A DNA stretch of 64,000 nt from Membranipora membranacea (taxonomy: Eukaryota; Bryozoa; Gymnolaemata; Cheilostomatida; Membraniporidae): contig OU612075.1 of NCBI GenBank assembly GCA_914767715.1, positions 1,178,001 to 1,242,000 of the forward strand, read 5' to 3'. The notes below the pieces were generated by a model. It did not search any database, was not told where the DNA came from, and worked only from the letters and a program-made list of their open reading frames with translations. The position numbers were made by a program, and so were the translations under genes. Positions 26,001 to 35,025 of this stretch are shown here, piece after piece (position 1 is the first letter of the stretch; each line of letters starts with the position of its first letter).

Positions 26001-29000
26001 CATCTTATAGTATATTTTCAAACACCAAATTACATTAAAAAATTAGAAACTTTAATTTTACTCCATAAAATCATAATGGATGCCGTAGTTCAATGTTTTA
26101 TTGATTGTTGTATCTATCACAGGACCAGGTTGAGACTTCACCAGTCATCTTTTTAGGACCGTCAAATTTTCCTATTCTAATTTAAATGCCCCTGCAAACC
26201 GCTGACAGTGTGGTGAACAAATTGTATCCCTTTCTGTCTGATATAAACATCATTACTAACAGAACTGATCCTATAAGAGCCTCATGAGTCAAAAATTGAA
26301 ACTGATAGAGTGTAAAGTTTTAAAATTGTGGATAATATATTCTTCTGGAACCCTCCTATCTTTTTATACAGCCTCACAAATGAAAAATTGAACTTCAGAA
26401 AATAAGCAATGAGGGAAAAACCATTCAAACTTATCTGAAGCTCTTATCTATTGAGATACACACACCAGACTCACCTGTCATCTAGAGATGATAGCTTACA
26501 GACAGACAGATCGAGCACTCTGAGGGAGGTAAGACTGGATATAACAGGAGGCAGACCACCAACTGAGAAGTTATTATAGTTTATATGCAGCTCCTCCAGC
26601 TGACTAAGCTTAGACAGTCTGTAAAATATGTACAAAATATTATTATATATAATCAATCAGTACATGATACAAGATTTCCAATATTTCTCATAATGTATCA
26701 TCAAATATCACATTATATTACACAGTTACTCCATCTATCTTAGTCTATCAAATATAATTAGCCAGTAATTGATTTTTCCATGTCCCATTGCTATCATAAT
26801 ATAGTAATCAAATAATCTGGACATATTATGTCTAAATTATCTATATTTGATTATAAGAATATCATATATCATGTTATCTCTTTTACAGTTAGGTAATTTG
26901 AAAATGAGACTTTGTTGAAATGATAAACCAGGAAGGCGTGTTATGGTGGATACCAGGCTGGGTTGAGGTGAGATCATTTGACAATTTGTTCCCAGTCGGG
27001 ACAATTTTTAAATTGTAAATGCACAATTGGTGCGGCAGTTTAGGTAAAGTTCAAGTATTTTCAAAAACACAAATTGGGTATGGAGCGCGGTTCAAGTACC
27101 ATGGGAACAGCTCTCTCCACATTGAACGCTTAGACTTAGACCATGAAAACTAAATTTAAAACTTCTCTATATTGATTTAACTAAACTGGTCAGATTTAAG
27201 ATCAAATAAAATTGGGAAGCAGGCATGACAATGCCATTAAACTTACCCTTTTATAACCAAAAAATATAAAAAAAATTCATTAGCTAGCAAAACAAAGTCT
27301 ACAAAGCCTTAATTTTAATTAGGGGGGATAAAAACATAACTAATAAACATTATGGTTCATTCATTTGAATTAATTAGCATGGAGAAAGGAAATATAATGA
27401 AAATCCTCAATCTTCCCCATCCCATCCCCCCGCCATTTTTCAGCCTGTCAATACAACATACCAAACTTTATTGTTGACTTTGCTGTATATTTTGCGTGTT
27501 GATGACTGGTAAATTGGTAAAAGAAATGCATCTATCAAATTTGCTGGCTCAGCCCAAGATAGCCTGTCAATATTATTATGTATTGTTAAGATGTAAAATG
27601 TTTAAGTTTCCTGACACATCTTATAGTATATTTTCAAACACCAAATTACATTAAAAAATTAGAAACTTTAATTTTACTCCATAAAATCATAATGGATGCC
27701 GTAGTTCAATGTTTTATTGATTGTTGTATCTATCACAGGACCAGGTTGAGACTTCACCAGTCATCTTTTTAGGACCGTCAAATTTTCCTATTCTAATTTA
27801 AATGCCCCTGCAAACCGCTGACAGTGTGGTGAACAAATTGTATCCCTTTCTGTCTGATATAAACATCATTACTAACAGAACTGATCCTATAAGAGCCTCA
27901 TGAGTCAAAAATTGAAACTGATAGAGTGTAAAGTTTTAAAATTGTGGATAATATATTCTTCTGGAACCCTCCTACCTTTTTATACAGCCTCACAAATGAA
28001 AAATTGAACTTCAGAAAATAACCAATGAGGGACAAACCATTCAAACTTATCTGAAGCTCTTATCTATTGAGATACACACACCAGACTCACCTGTCATCTA
28101 ATGATGATAGCTGACATTCAGACAGACTCAGCACTCTGAGGGAGGTAAGACTGGATATAACAGGAGGCAGACCACCCACTGAGAAGTTATTACAGTCTAT
28201 ACGCAGCCCCTCCAGCTGACTAAGCTTAGACAGTCTGTAAAATATGTACAAAATAATATTATATATAATCAATCAGTACATGATACAAGATACAAGATTT
28301 CCAATATTTCTCATAATGTATCATCAAATATCACATTATATTACACAGTTACTCCATCTATCTTAGTCTATCAAATATAATTAGCCAGTAATTGATTTTT
28401 CTATGTCCCATTGCTATCATAATATAGTAATCAAATAATCTGGACATATTATGTCTAAATTATCTATATTTGATTATAAGAATATCATATATCATGTTAT
28501 CTCTTTTTCAGTTAGGTAATTTGAAAATGAGACTTTGTTGAAATGATAAACCAGGAAGGCGTGTTATGGTGGATACCAGACTGGGTTGAGGTGAGATCAT
28601 TTGACAATTTGTTCCCAGTCGGGACAATTTTAAAATTGTAAATGCACAATTGGTGCGGCAGTTTAGGTAAAGTTCAAGTATTTTCAAAAACACAAATTGG
28701 GTATGGAGCGCGGTTCAAGTACCATGGGAACAGCTCTCTCCACATTGAACACTTAGACTTAGACCATGAAAACTAAATTTAAAACTTCTCTATATTGATT
28801 TAACTAAACTGGTCAGATTTAAGATCAAATAAAATCGGGAAGCAGGCATGACAATGCCATTAAACTTACCCTTTTATAACCAAAAAATATAAAAAAAATT
28901 CATTAGCTAGCAAAACAAAGTCTACAAAGCCTTAATTTTAATTAGGGGGGATAAAAACATAACTAATAAACATTATGGTTCATTCATTTGAATTAATTAG

Positions 29001-32000
29001 CATGGAGAAAGGAAATATAATGAAAATCCTCAATCTTCCCCATCCCATCCCCCCCGCCATTTTTCAGCCTGTCAATACGACATACCAAACTTTATTGTTG
29101 ACTTTGCTGTATATTTTGCGTGTTGATGACTGGTAAATTGGTAAAAGAAATGCATCTATCAAATTTGCTGGCTCAGCCCAAGATAGCCTGTCAATATTAT
29201 TATGTTTTGTTAAGATGTAAAATGTTTAAGTTTCCTGACACATCTTATAGTATATTTTCAAACACCAAATTACATTAAAAAATTAGAAATTTTAATTTTT
29301 CTCCATAAAATCATAATGGATGCCGTAGTTCAATGTTTTATTGATTGTTGTATCTATCACAGGACCAGGTTGAGACTTCACCAGTTATCTTTTTAGGACC
29401 GTCAAATTTTCCTATTCTAATTTAAATGCCCCTGCAAACCGCTGACAGTGTGGTGAACAAATTGTATCCCTTTCTGTCTGATATAAACATCATTACTAAC
29501 AGAACTGATCCTATAAGAGCCTCATGAGTCAAAAATTGAAACTGACAGAGTGTAAAGTTTTAAAATTGTGGATAATATATTCTTCTGGAACCCTCCTATC
29601 TTTTTATACAGCCTCACAAATGAAAAATTGAATTTCAGAAAATAAGCAATGAGGGAAAAACCATTCAAACATATCTGAAGCTCTTATCTATTGAGATACA
29701 CACACACCAGACTCACCTGTCATCTAGTGATGATAGCTTACAGTGAGACAGACTCAGCACTCTGAGGGAGGTAAGACTGGATATAACAGGAGGCAGACCA
29801 CCCACTGAGAAGTTATTACCTGTTATCCACAGCTCCTCCAGCTGACTAAGCTTAGACAGTCTGTGAAATATGTACAAAATAATATTATATATAATCAATC
29901 AGTACATGATACAAGATACAAGATTTCCAATATTTCTCATAATGTATCATCAAATATCACATAATATTACACAGTTACTCCATCTATCTTAGTCTATCAA
30001 ATATAATTAGCCAGTAATTGATTTTTCTATGTCCCATTGCTATCATAATGTACTAATCAAATAATTTGGACATATTATGTCTAAATTAGCTATATTTGAT
30101 TATAACAATATCATATATCATGTTATCTCTTTTACAGTTAGGTAATTTGAAAATAAGACTTTGTTTAAATGATAAATCAGGAAGGCGTGTTATGGTGGAT
30201 ACCAGGCTGGGTTGAAGTGAGATCATTTGACAATTTGTCCCCAGTCGGGACAATTTTAATATTGTGAATACACAATTGGTGCGGCAGTTTAGGTAAAGTT
30301 TAGTAAGGTAAAGTATTTTCAAAAACACAAATTGCTGCATTCACAGCTGATCAATTAATTAAAAATAAAGAGCTGATCAATTAATTAAAAATAAAGATAC
30401 CAATATAACAATGCACTACTAGTTCTACTCACCCTGTAAGTGATCCACCGGTATACCTCAGATAGAGATATGTAAGATGAGGAGCTATAGACCTCAGACT
30501 ATCAGGTACATCAGTGTCCTCTATAAACATGTGAGTAATAGAGTGAGATCCTACTCTACTCTTTATCTCACTGATAGTCTGAAGCTCGGTAGTAACTATG
30601 ATCTCATCAGCCTCACCTCTACGTCTGATACGCAGATTACCATACCTTGCTAATCCTGCTGATACACTCTCTAACTCTGCCTCTCCGCTGTGTCTGTACC
30701 AGACTCTATATTCTATAATATAATAATATTAATCATATATAATCAGTGATGTCATCCTAATAAGGTCTTGTTAATGTGTAATCTGGTATTAATCAGATTA
30801 TACTGATAATCATCTTGTCCCTTGTGATATGATATGATTATGGGCTCTTAGCATCTTATGATGTATGAGATCAAAACTCCTAACATTATATTAAGGTTTT
30901 TCTGTACAGCCTGACACTTCCTGGTATAAGCAATTGCTGTGGTGATGGTCTTACCAGGACGTTGGTAGGTTATATAATAATTTATTGGCTTCTGTATAGA
31001 AATAACCAACATACAATTTGACTGTCTGTTTTCCATACTGAAAATATAATTGCGTGCAAATGACTAAATAATCTTGCGAGATGGGAGCATACCCTATTGA
31101 TTTTACAAGCTCAAGATTCAGAATCATCATATCTTGTTGAGTTCAAAATGGAAATTCAATTTCCATCTGTCTACTTAGCTCCAAAATGAGATCTGCCTTT
31201 TATTGCCCCAAACCTAGTGAGATTCCCCTGAGTAAAGTACAGGGGGTCGTAATAGTGAAGAGATTATTTTTGTCGTTATGATGCTTGTATATCAACAGAT
31301 GCTCATATTCTGCTGAGATCGAAGCTAGTATGAGCGGGGGGCGGGGGGTGATACTAAGCTGGTATAAGCGGGGGGATACTAAGCTAGTGTGAGCGGGGAG
31401 ATACTAAGCTGGTATGAGCGGGGGGATACTAAGCTGGCATGAGTGGGGGGGGGATACTAAGCTGGTATGAGCGGAGGGGGATACTAAGCTGGTATGAGCG
31501 GGGGGATACTATGCTGGTATGAGCGGGGGGGATACTAAGCTGGTATGAGCGGGCGGGGGATACTAAGCTGGTATGAGCAGGGGGATACTAAGCTGGTAAA
31601 AGCGGGCGGGGGATACTAAGCTGGTATGAGCGGGCGGGGGATACTAAGCTGGTATGAGTGGGGGGGGGGGGGGTACTAAGCTGATATGAGCGGGTGGGGG
31701 ATACTAAGCTGGTATGAGCGGAGGGGGGATACTAAGCTGGTATGAGCGGAGGGGGGATACTAAGCTGGTATGAGCGGAGGGGGGATACTAAGCTGGTATG
31801 AGTGGGGGGGAGATACTAAGCTGGTATGAGCGGGCGGGGGATACTAAGCTGGTATGAGCGGAGGGGGGATACTAAGCTGGTATGAGCGGAGGGGGGATAC
31901 TAAGCTGGTATGAGCGGAGGGGGGATACTAAGCTGGTATGAGCGGGGGGGATACTAAGCTGGTATGAGCGGAGGGGGGATACTAAGCTGGTATGAGCGGA

Positions 32001-32171
32001 GGGGGGATACTAAGCTGGTATGAGCGGAGGGGGGATACTAAGCTGGTATGAGCGGAGGGGGGATACTAAGCTGGTATGAGCGGGGGGGATACTAAGCTGG
32101 TATTAGCAAAAAGTTTGTGGTTACTTACTTTTACTCTTCCTCTTGAAAAACTGTTTCACTGCACCGAGCAT
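16867..32171 (-). CDS. LRR-Roc-COR-caspase fusion protein (whole gene, 15 coding exons)
   Basis: Coding exons (minus strand, in order): 32171-32129, 30712-30433, 29860-29717, 28234-28091, 26618-26475, 24996-24853, 22457-20443, 20224-20087, 19960-19845, 19559-19392, 19194-18957, 18370-18134, 17894-17785, 17515-17275, 17054-16867. Every junction is GT-AG except for uncertainty at the exon 9 donor, and every phase matches. The joined reading frame is 4,350 nt, 1,449 aa plus stop. Domain order: short basic N-terminus; LRRs (about residues 80-400); Roc GTPase (about 400-600); COR (about 620-880); linker; caspase p20 (from about 1057) and p10; Arg/Pro-rich tail. Family knowledge: Roco proteins use the Roc-COR pair as a GTP-dependent dimerising switch; caspases are Cys proteases of cell death and inflammation. 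A Roco module placed N-terminal to a caspase is not an architecture I know. Alternative: two neighbouring genes, with a caspase starting at the Met in exon 10; continuous phases and the lack of a terminator or promoter-like break argue against this. An acceptor (TGCTTTCAG) lies 5 nt before the ATG, so a 5' non-coding exon probably exists upstream. Confidence 0.8.
17275..17515 (-). CDS. Exon 14 of Roco-caspase: end of caspase p10 and start of tail
   Basis: 241 nt, phase 0 in, 1 out. It begins VREAVSRYGVEQTQALRAAN and contains AQMPTMISTLTDLRKLYLRP, which matches the C-terminal caspase signature (QMP...STL...LYF/L). After the caspase fold it continues into a hydrophilic tail ending NTTTTIEWLPG. 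The acceptor is ACAAAG with a mixed pyrimidine tract; the phase fit and QMP motif fix the frame. Confidence 0.88.
17785..17894 (-). CDS. Exon 13 of Roco-caspase: caspase p10 substrate loop
   Basis: 110 nt, phase 1 in, 0 out (donor CTA/GTGAGT). It encodes FVSPRSSETGSAFIRALVVT and LYKFAEQFDIVTLWEL. The Ser-x-Arg of the p10 substrate loop (usually SWR) is kept as SPR, but the Trp is Pro, and the family's GSWFI is GSAFI. The missing aromatic residues should alter the S2/S4 pocket. Confidence 0.9.
18134..18370 (-). CDS. Exon 12 of Roco-caspase: p20-p10 linker and first p10 strand
   Basis: 237 nt, phase 1-1, acceptor CTTACAG, donor GACA/GTAAAT. It continues QACAG-SSREMLLDNADSVPS and then a long (about 65 aa) Ser/Pro/Asp-rich intersubunit linker holding several Asp residues (DNAD, SDLE, EVDS) where self-cleavage could occur. 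It ends in VADLIIMQSSFD, the strand that begins the p10 subunit. The linker is longer than in many effector caspases. Confidence 0.85.
18651..18760. mobile_element. Fold-back element in the intron between caspase exons 11 and 12
   Basis: Inverted arms AGATCAAGTTTGATCC... and ...GGATCAAGCTTGATCT, about 45 bp each, carrying TTTGGAGTTGCCCCTC, around a short GC-rich loop. No clear target duplication was seen. A fragment of a similar arm (GGAGCAACTCCAAA) occurs at 32307. Confidence 0.7.
18957..19194 (-). CDS. Exon 11 of Roco-caspase: caspase p20 with catalytic His and Cys
   Basis: 238 nt, phase 0 in, 1 out (donor GGAA/GTAAGT). It encodes VFVLMITSHGTEG with the catalytic His (~residue 1146) and KPKLIVIQACAG with the catalytic Cys (~1189) in the canonical QACxG box. 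The His-Cys spacing of 43 residues fits the family. Both catalytic residues are present, so an active protease is expected. Metacaspases and paracaspases lack this QACxG setting together with the SHG and substrate-Arg pattern, so this is a true metazoan-type caspase. Confidence 0.95.
19392..19559 (-). CDS. Exon 10 of Roco-caspase: caspase p20, N-terminal part
   Basis: 168 nt, phase 0-0, acceptor TTTTCAG, donor AAAG/GTATTG, exactly 56 codons. It encodes YTMTETRGRALLISNEYKLP, matching the caspase opening (YxMxxxxRGxALxIxN), then LYRKGSEHD, where the conserved substrate-binding Arg of caspases (R-x-G-x-x-x-D) is kept, and LLVKLGFVVVGDHQNYTAK, the usual LGF-V beta strand and the N-T/Y-TA motif. 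The in-frame Met in YTM could in principle start a separate shorter caspase. Confidence 0.92.
19845..19960 (-). CDS. Exon 9 of Roco-caspase: pre-caspase helix
   Basis: Acceptor CTTCTAG, phase 1 in. It encodes a charged helical stretch (DRAMIEEIMKEMREKPALII) followed by QDPQINTVGLSANQ. The donor is uncertain: CAG/GTTACA ends the exon at 19845, GCT/GTATAT ends it at 19827; both are phase 0, and the second adds six residues (VTLTPA). The segment sits just before the caspase fold, where a prodomain-to-p20 linker would be. Confidence 0.6.
20087..20224 (-). CDS. Exon 8 of Roco-caspase: linker
   Basis: 138 nt, phase 1 in and 1 out, acceptor TTTTACAG, donor AACC/GTATGT. It encodes a linker starting FELTDDEKTQIKDYLRSIPH, then a Ser/Gln/Asn-rich segment. 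The first 20 residues could be a helix; no CARD, DED or death domain can be recognised. It joins the COR side to the caspase side in frame. Confidence 0.65.
20443..22457 (-). CDS. Exon 7 of Roco-caspase: last LRRs, Roc GTPase and COR domain
   Basis: One 2,015-nt exon, phase 2 in, phase 1 out (donor CCTA/GTAAGT). It opens with LRRs (RLEKLYLRFNEFKSLP, LKSLTHLNLI). The Roc GTPase follows: P-loop GNRMAGKTS (residues ~404-412 of the joined protein), G3 motif DLGGD (~456) and G4 motif THRDK (~525), the THxD form usual in Roc domains. The COR domain runs about 620-880 (VKIPFIWEKI through LCLLQTFYLICGP). After it comes a Cys/His cluster (CKFFCAHC) and an acidic, Pro-rich stretch. A kinase domain, as in LRRK proteins, is absent. 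All GTP-binding motifs look intact, so it should bind nucleotide. This exon alone supports the Roco assignment. Confidence 0.93.
22458..23807. other. Intron 6, unique AT-rich part
   Basis: The 1.35 kb between the Roc-COR exon and the first LRR unit. It is AT-rich with scattered short open frames on both strands; no domain, splice-bounded exon or repeat was recognised. Confidence 0.6.
24853..24996 (-). CDS. Exon 6 of Roco-caspase: LRR exon (unit 1, last before Roc-COR exon)
   Basis: 144 nt, phase 2-2. It encodes LSKLSQLEELWIEGSNF and LRVLYLTRCNLSSLDD. It also has PVIYSLTS where the sisters have PVISSLTS. It splices to exon 7 across an intron of about 2.4 kb, creating a natural LRR join (LSSLDD-SLDSLIRLEKLYL). 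Its genomic unit (23808-25460) is the most diverged of the four outside the exon, so it is probably the oldest copy. Confidence 0.85.
26475..26618 (-). CDS. Exon 5 of Roco-caspase: LRR exon (unit 2)
   Basis: 144 nt, phase 2-2, donor GTGAGT, acceptor TTTTACAG. It encodes LSKLSQLEELHINYNNF and LRVLDLSVCKLSSLDD. The shared core SVGGLPPVISSLTSLRVL is kept, while exposed positions (HINY, DLSVCK) differ from every other copy. Confidence 0.85.
28091..28234 (-). CDS. Exon 4 of Roco-caspase: LRR exon (unit 3)
   Basis: Same 144-nt phase 2-2 exon as its sisters. It encodes LSKLSQLEGLRIDCNNF and LRVLSLSECQLSSLDD. It differs from exon 5 at about 13 of 144 nt, seven of them changing amino acids, whereas adjacent intron sequence over several hundred bases differs by about 1 percent (hand count). 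The Glu-to-Gly change in LEGL is unique to this copy. Confidence 0.85.
29717..29860 (-). CDS. Exon 3 of Roco-caspase: LRR exon (unit 4 of the tandem array)
   Basis: 144 nt, phase 2-2, acceptor TTTCACAG, donor ACAG/GTGAGT. It encodes 48 aa, about two leucine-rich repeats: LSKLSQLEELWITGNNF then SLTSLRVLSLSHCKLSSLDD. The exon length is a multiple of three and both junctions share phase, so it can be gained, lost or skipped without a frameshift. Compared with its sister exons, changes fall around LEELxIxxNN and LRVLxLSxCxL, which are the exposed LRR beta-strand positions. Confidence 0.85.
30433..30712 (-). CDS. Exon 2 of Roco-caspase: N-terminal domain leading into first LRR
   Basis: 280 nt, phase 1 in and phase 2 out, between acceptor TTATAG and donor GG/GTGAGT. 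The frame is open throughout and starts KYRVWYRHSGEAELE. The first ~55 residues are rich in charge and predicted alpha/beta, of no recognised family. The last ~30 residues (from DSLRSIAPHLTYLYLRYTGG) have LRR spacing (L..L.L) and flow directly into the LRR exons. It lies outside the 1.62-kb repeated units and is single copy in this window. Confidence 0.72.
31323..32106. repeat. G-rich minisatellite in intron 1 of Roco-caspase
   Basis: About 30 imperfect copies of a 24-31 bp unit of the form GATACTAAGCTGGTATGAGC followed by a G-rich spacer of 5-15 bases (GGGGGG, GGAGGGGGG, GGGCGGGGG). Variation is mainly in the G run. The plus strand is G-rich, hence the pre-mRNA is C-rich. It has G-quadruplex potential and is likely length-variable between individuals. 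Confidence 0.95.
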
Positions 32172-32176
32172 CTTAG
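32129..32176 (-). CDS. Exon 1 of Roco-caspase: start codon and basic N-terminus
   Basis: The exon begins at an acceptor (TTTCAG, AG at 32178-32177), has 5 nt of 5' UTR, then ATG at 32171. It encodes MLGAVKQFFKRKSK and ends one base into the next codon at a GTAAGT donor (32128). The short amphipathic, Lys/Arg-rich N-terminus resembles a membrane- or acidic-surface-binding segment, but this is only inference. The start was chosen because it is the only ATG in frame with exon 2 before the acceptor. The 5' UTR exon was not located. Confidence 0.6.
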
Positions 32177-32179
32177 CTG

Positions 32180-33275
32180 AAAGCAGATAGTATATGTAAT
32201 ACAGTCCCCAGTCAGAGATAAAACGGGACATGGATTTCACGAGTCAGAGACAATGACTGATTAGCTCGAGTTCTATTCATCAGTCTGTATTTTTTTGCTG
32301 GAGGGGGAGCAACTCCAAAGGCTGGCAGATGGACGCCAATTTACCTACCTCCCAATATATGCCAATTTATGGAGAACGTCAGTCTGAACAAAGTTTTAAA
32401 CTCACATATAGATTTTGTTCCATCATTGAAATTAGAGAATTAGGTGCAATTTTTCAATAACAAAACACAAGCCATATTTACTAATGGTAAGACAATATAA
32501 TATGCAATCAATGCACAAATATTTCAAACACATGTATCAACAATTTGAAAAGTTCTTTGAAACATCTTTCTAATGCATTAAAATTTACTAGATCCTACAC
32601 AAGTTTTCACTTACTAGCTAGAAAGACTAGACTTAGAAACAAGAGATACTAGTGGATAATGTTATACAGTCTATCTGTCTACTGTCCAGATTCAGACAAT
32701 GATCTACAATGTACAGATAAATGGAAGAGTCTGTGCCACAATGTTTAGGATGAGAACACAAAAAGAAGGGCTAGATTTATTCAAAAAAGCTCAATGCTGC
32801 AGAACCATTATCTTTAGCCATTTAACATTTTAATACAAATAGGTGCCGGGCCTGAATCTCAAGCACTCTTCACTAACCTCTATCGTAGAGTAGAGATGAG
32901 AATACTGATAGAGATGTTCACCACTAGGACTGCTCTGTGCTGAGTATATCTGAAGTCACTATGTGTAGTGATTTATCAATGGCGAGATCAGATCATAATG
33001 TCCTGTAAGTAATGTGGGTATAAAATTATCAGATGTCTGAGGGGGAATATAGACGGAGACTGATACTGGGTAAGATATTTAATCACCGTTTGAAATATTA
33101 ATGCAAATTATTAATTAACTATTGATGCAACAGCATAGAGTTGGATTCAGTAATGAATATAATCTGCCCCAAAGTCCAAGGTTCATCTTCTGTGAGATGT
33201 ATCCATAAATGCTACATGGAGCATGTTAAATCTGAACATTGGTTCTAGAACTAAGACACATTTCGTTTGACTGGT
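32180..33275. other. Upstream region of Roco-caspase; possible 5' exon not located
   Basis: It should hold the promoter or first non-coding exon. A minus-strand segment at about 32880-32960 (CTTCAG ... GAGG/TTAGTG) resembles the 893-986 segment but cannot be linked with confidence. Rest: AT-rich, no gene seen. Confidence 0.3.
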
Positions 33276-34436
33276 ACATCAAGGTGGATCAGGTCTTGTA
33301 TTTTGTTTTTAACAATGGTTATCAATCTTCTAACACTCACTGGTATGTTAGGGAGGCTTCGTGCTGAGCTTTTCTGAAGGTATCAGTGACCAGTTGGGGT
33401 TGATGATATCACAGCTTTGATGATCTCCAAAGTCGATCTTCTCACTATGAGATTTGGTTTAGTAGTAAGATCTGCTCACATAAACTGTAATTTAATAATT
33501 GAGTATCTGATTATGGGCAGAACTGGATGTATATGACAGTGGTCAGGTTAATGCTAACAAATCACAACCTCATAACCTGATCACTAGATGGACTTTGTAC
33601 AAGAAAGTTCTATCATTGACGCAATGCAAAAACACCCGACTTGGCTCATTAGGTCATGAGATTAAAATCTAGTTTTTTGATTCATCAATCAATCCTGTTT
33701 GTGGGGTTTACATTTAACATTTGTTTATTGGATCAAGTATCACCAAAGCACACCAATGACCAATGACGAAGTCGTTACATCCAGTTTTGCTATAAAACAG
33801 CTTTCTTGGGAATACATTTGGTTTCACAATAAATCTGTCCTTATAGCAAAGCAAAAACATCAGACTCGGATCATTTGGTCAAAAGATAAAAATCTAGATT
33901 GTGCTTTAGCTAAAATCTTGCTTTGTATGCATGTGAAGATCTCATTTCACACATATACTTAGCTGGTTGAATGAAGTCAATCGAATTTGACAACTTCAAA
34001 AGAAACTTGGCAGGCTATCAAAGATAAGAGAATCATAAGACTAAAACTTGACAACTAGGTCATATACAGCTAGCTAGCTAGTCATGAAGAAAGTATATCA
34101 GTGGTATAAATATTAGTCTAGGAACCCACACCCTGCTGCACGCAGTGATTTTATGGCACTTTATCCGATACACCCTAAAGTCTGGGAGGACTGATGAGGC
34201 TACAAGCGTGACTGTGATTTGTATACATAAATGCTAAATGCCACAGACTAATTCTTAGCAATGGTTCTAAAATTAAGAGGAAAAATCTTTCGGCTGGTAC
34301 TTCCTGTTTATCTTAGCAAAGTCCACAATGGAGGGGTTTAATCATGAAATGAGCCTGTGCTGCGATTTTAGCCGGTTCCATATAAAGGCTGCATAACCGT
34401 TTCATATATGAAGAAGGGGAAGACAGCTCATAGCAT

Positions 34437-34948
34437 AGACAGTTTTCTGAGCTCTGATTTAGGCCTCAATTTGGAATTGTCCTCTCTCCAGTTTGGTACT
34501 TTCAACCCACGCCGCATAGGAAAAACATGCTGAAAAGAGGGTTATCTTGAAAACCGCTTATAATAGGATAAAAATTGTTTTTGATTCAGAATCTGCAACA
34601 TTGAAAACTCATAACGAACAATGTTTGGTAAATAATTTTAGTATTTGGATAGTCAATTATAGCATTTTCTGCCAGTTTTGCGGACAATTTGGCAGAATCT
34701 TTCATGAGTTTCGTGACTAAAATTAAGACTTATCAACAGTCAAGCCTCCAATGATTTGGAAACCCTGTCTCCCAGGGTTTTCAATGGTGCAGACTCTGAA
34801 TCAAAAATCGTTTTTATCCTAGCATCAGCGGTTTTCAATAAAACCCTCTTTCAGCAGGTTTTTCCTATGCGGCGTGGGTTAAAAGTACCAAACTGGAGAG
34901 AGGACAACTCCGAATTGGGGGCATAATTAAGAGCTCAGAAAACTGTCT
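34437..34948. mobile_element. 512-bp inverted-repeat element in duplicon I
   Basis: Ends AGACAGTTTTCTGAGCTCT and AGAGCTCAGAAAACTGTCT, with more inverted matches inside (AAACCTGCTGAAA.../TTTCAGCAGG..., GGCGTGGGTT). Flanked by AT on both sides; copies II (~40098) and III (~44178) have the plain site CATAGCATTCACACC. No coding capacity. Confidence 0.85.
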
Positions 34949-35025
34949 ATTCACACCAGTTTTCAGAGATAATTTAGTTGTGTGGTTGATGGTGCTGTGG
35001 GACTGGTGTTGAGTGTATCAGGTCT

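Larger units (their letters stand above)
23808..30334 (-). repeat. Four tandem ~1.62-kb units, each with one LRR exon
   Basis: Units at 23808-25460, 25461-27075, 27076-28698 and 28699-30334. Each plus-strand unit begins GGGTATGGAGC and ends at ACACAAATTG. Each holds one 144-nt LRR exon at the same offset (exon starts 24996, 26618, 28234, 29860). Units 2-4 are nearly identical across introns; unit 1 is more diverged and has a C14 run near 24181. The array expanded by unequal crossover of exon plus intron. Confidence 0.95.

Noticed and set aside
31323-32106. Regular repeats resembling a CRISPR array
   Set aside because: Units are contiguous variants of one sequence without unique spacers, and the setting is an intron of an animal gene; it is a minisatellite.
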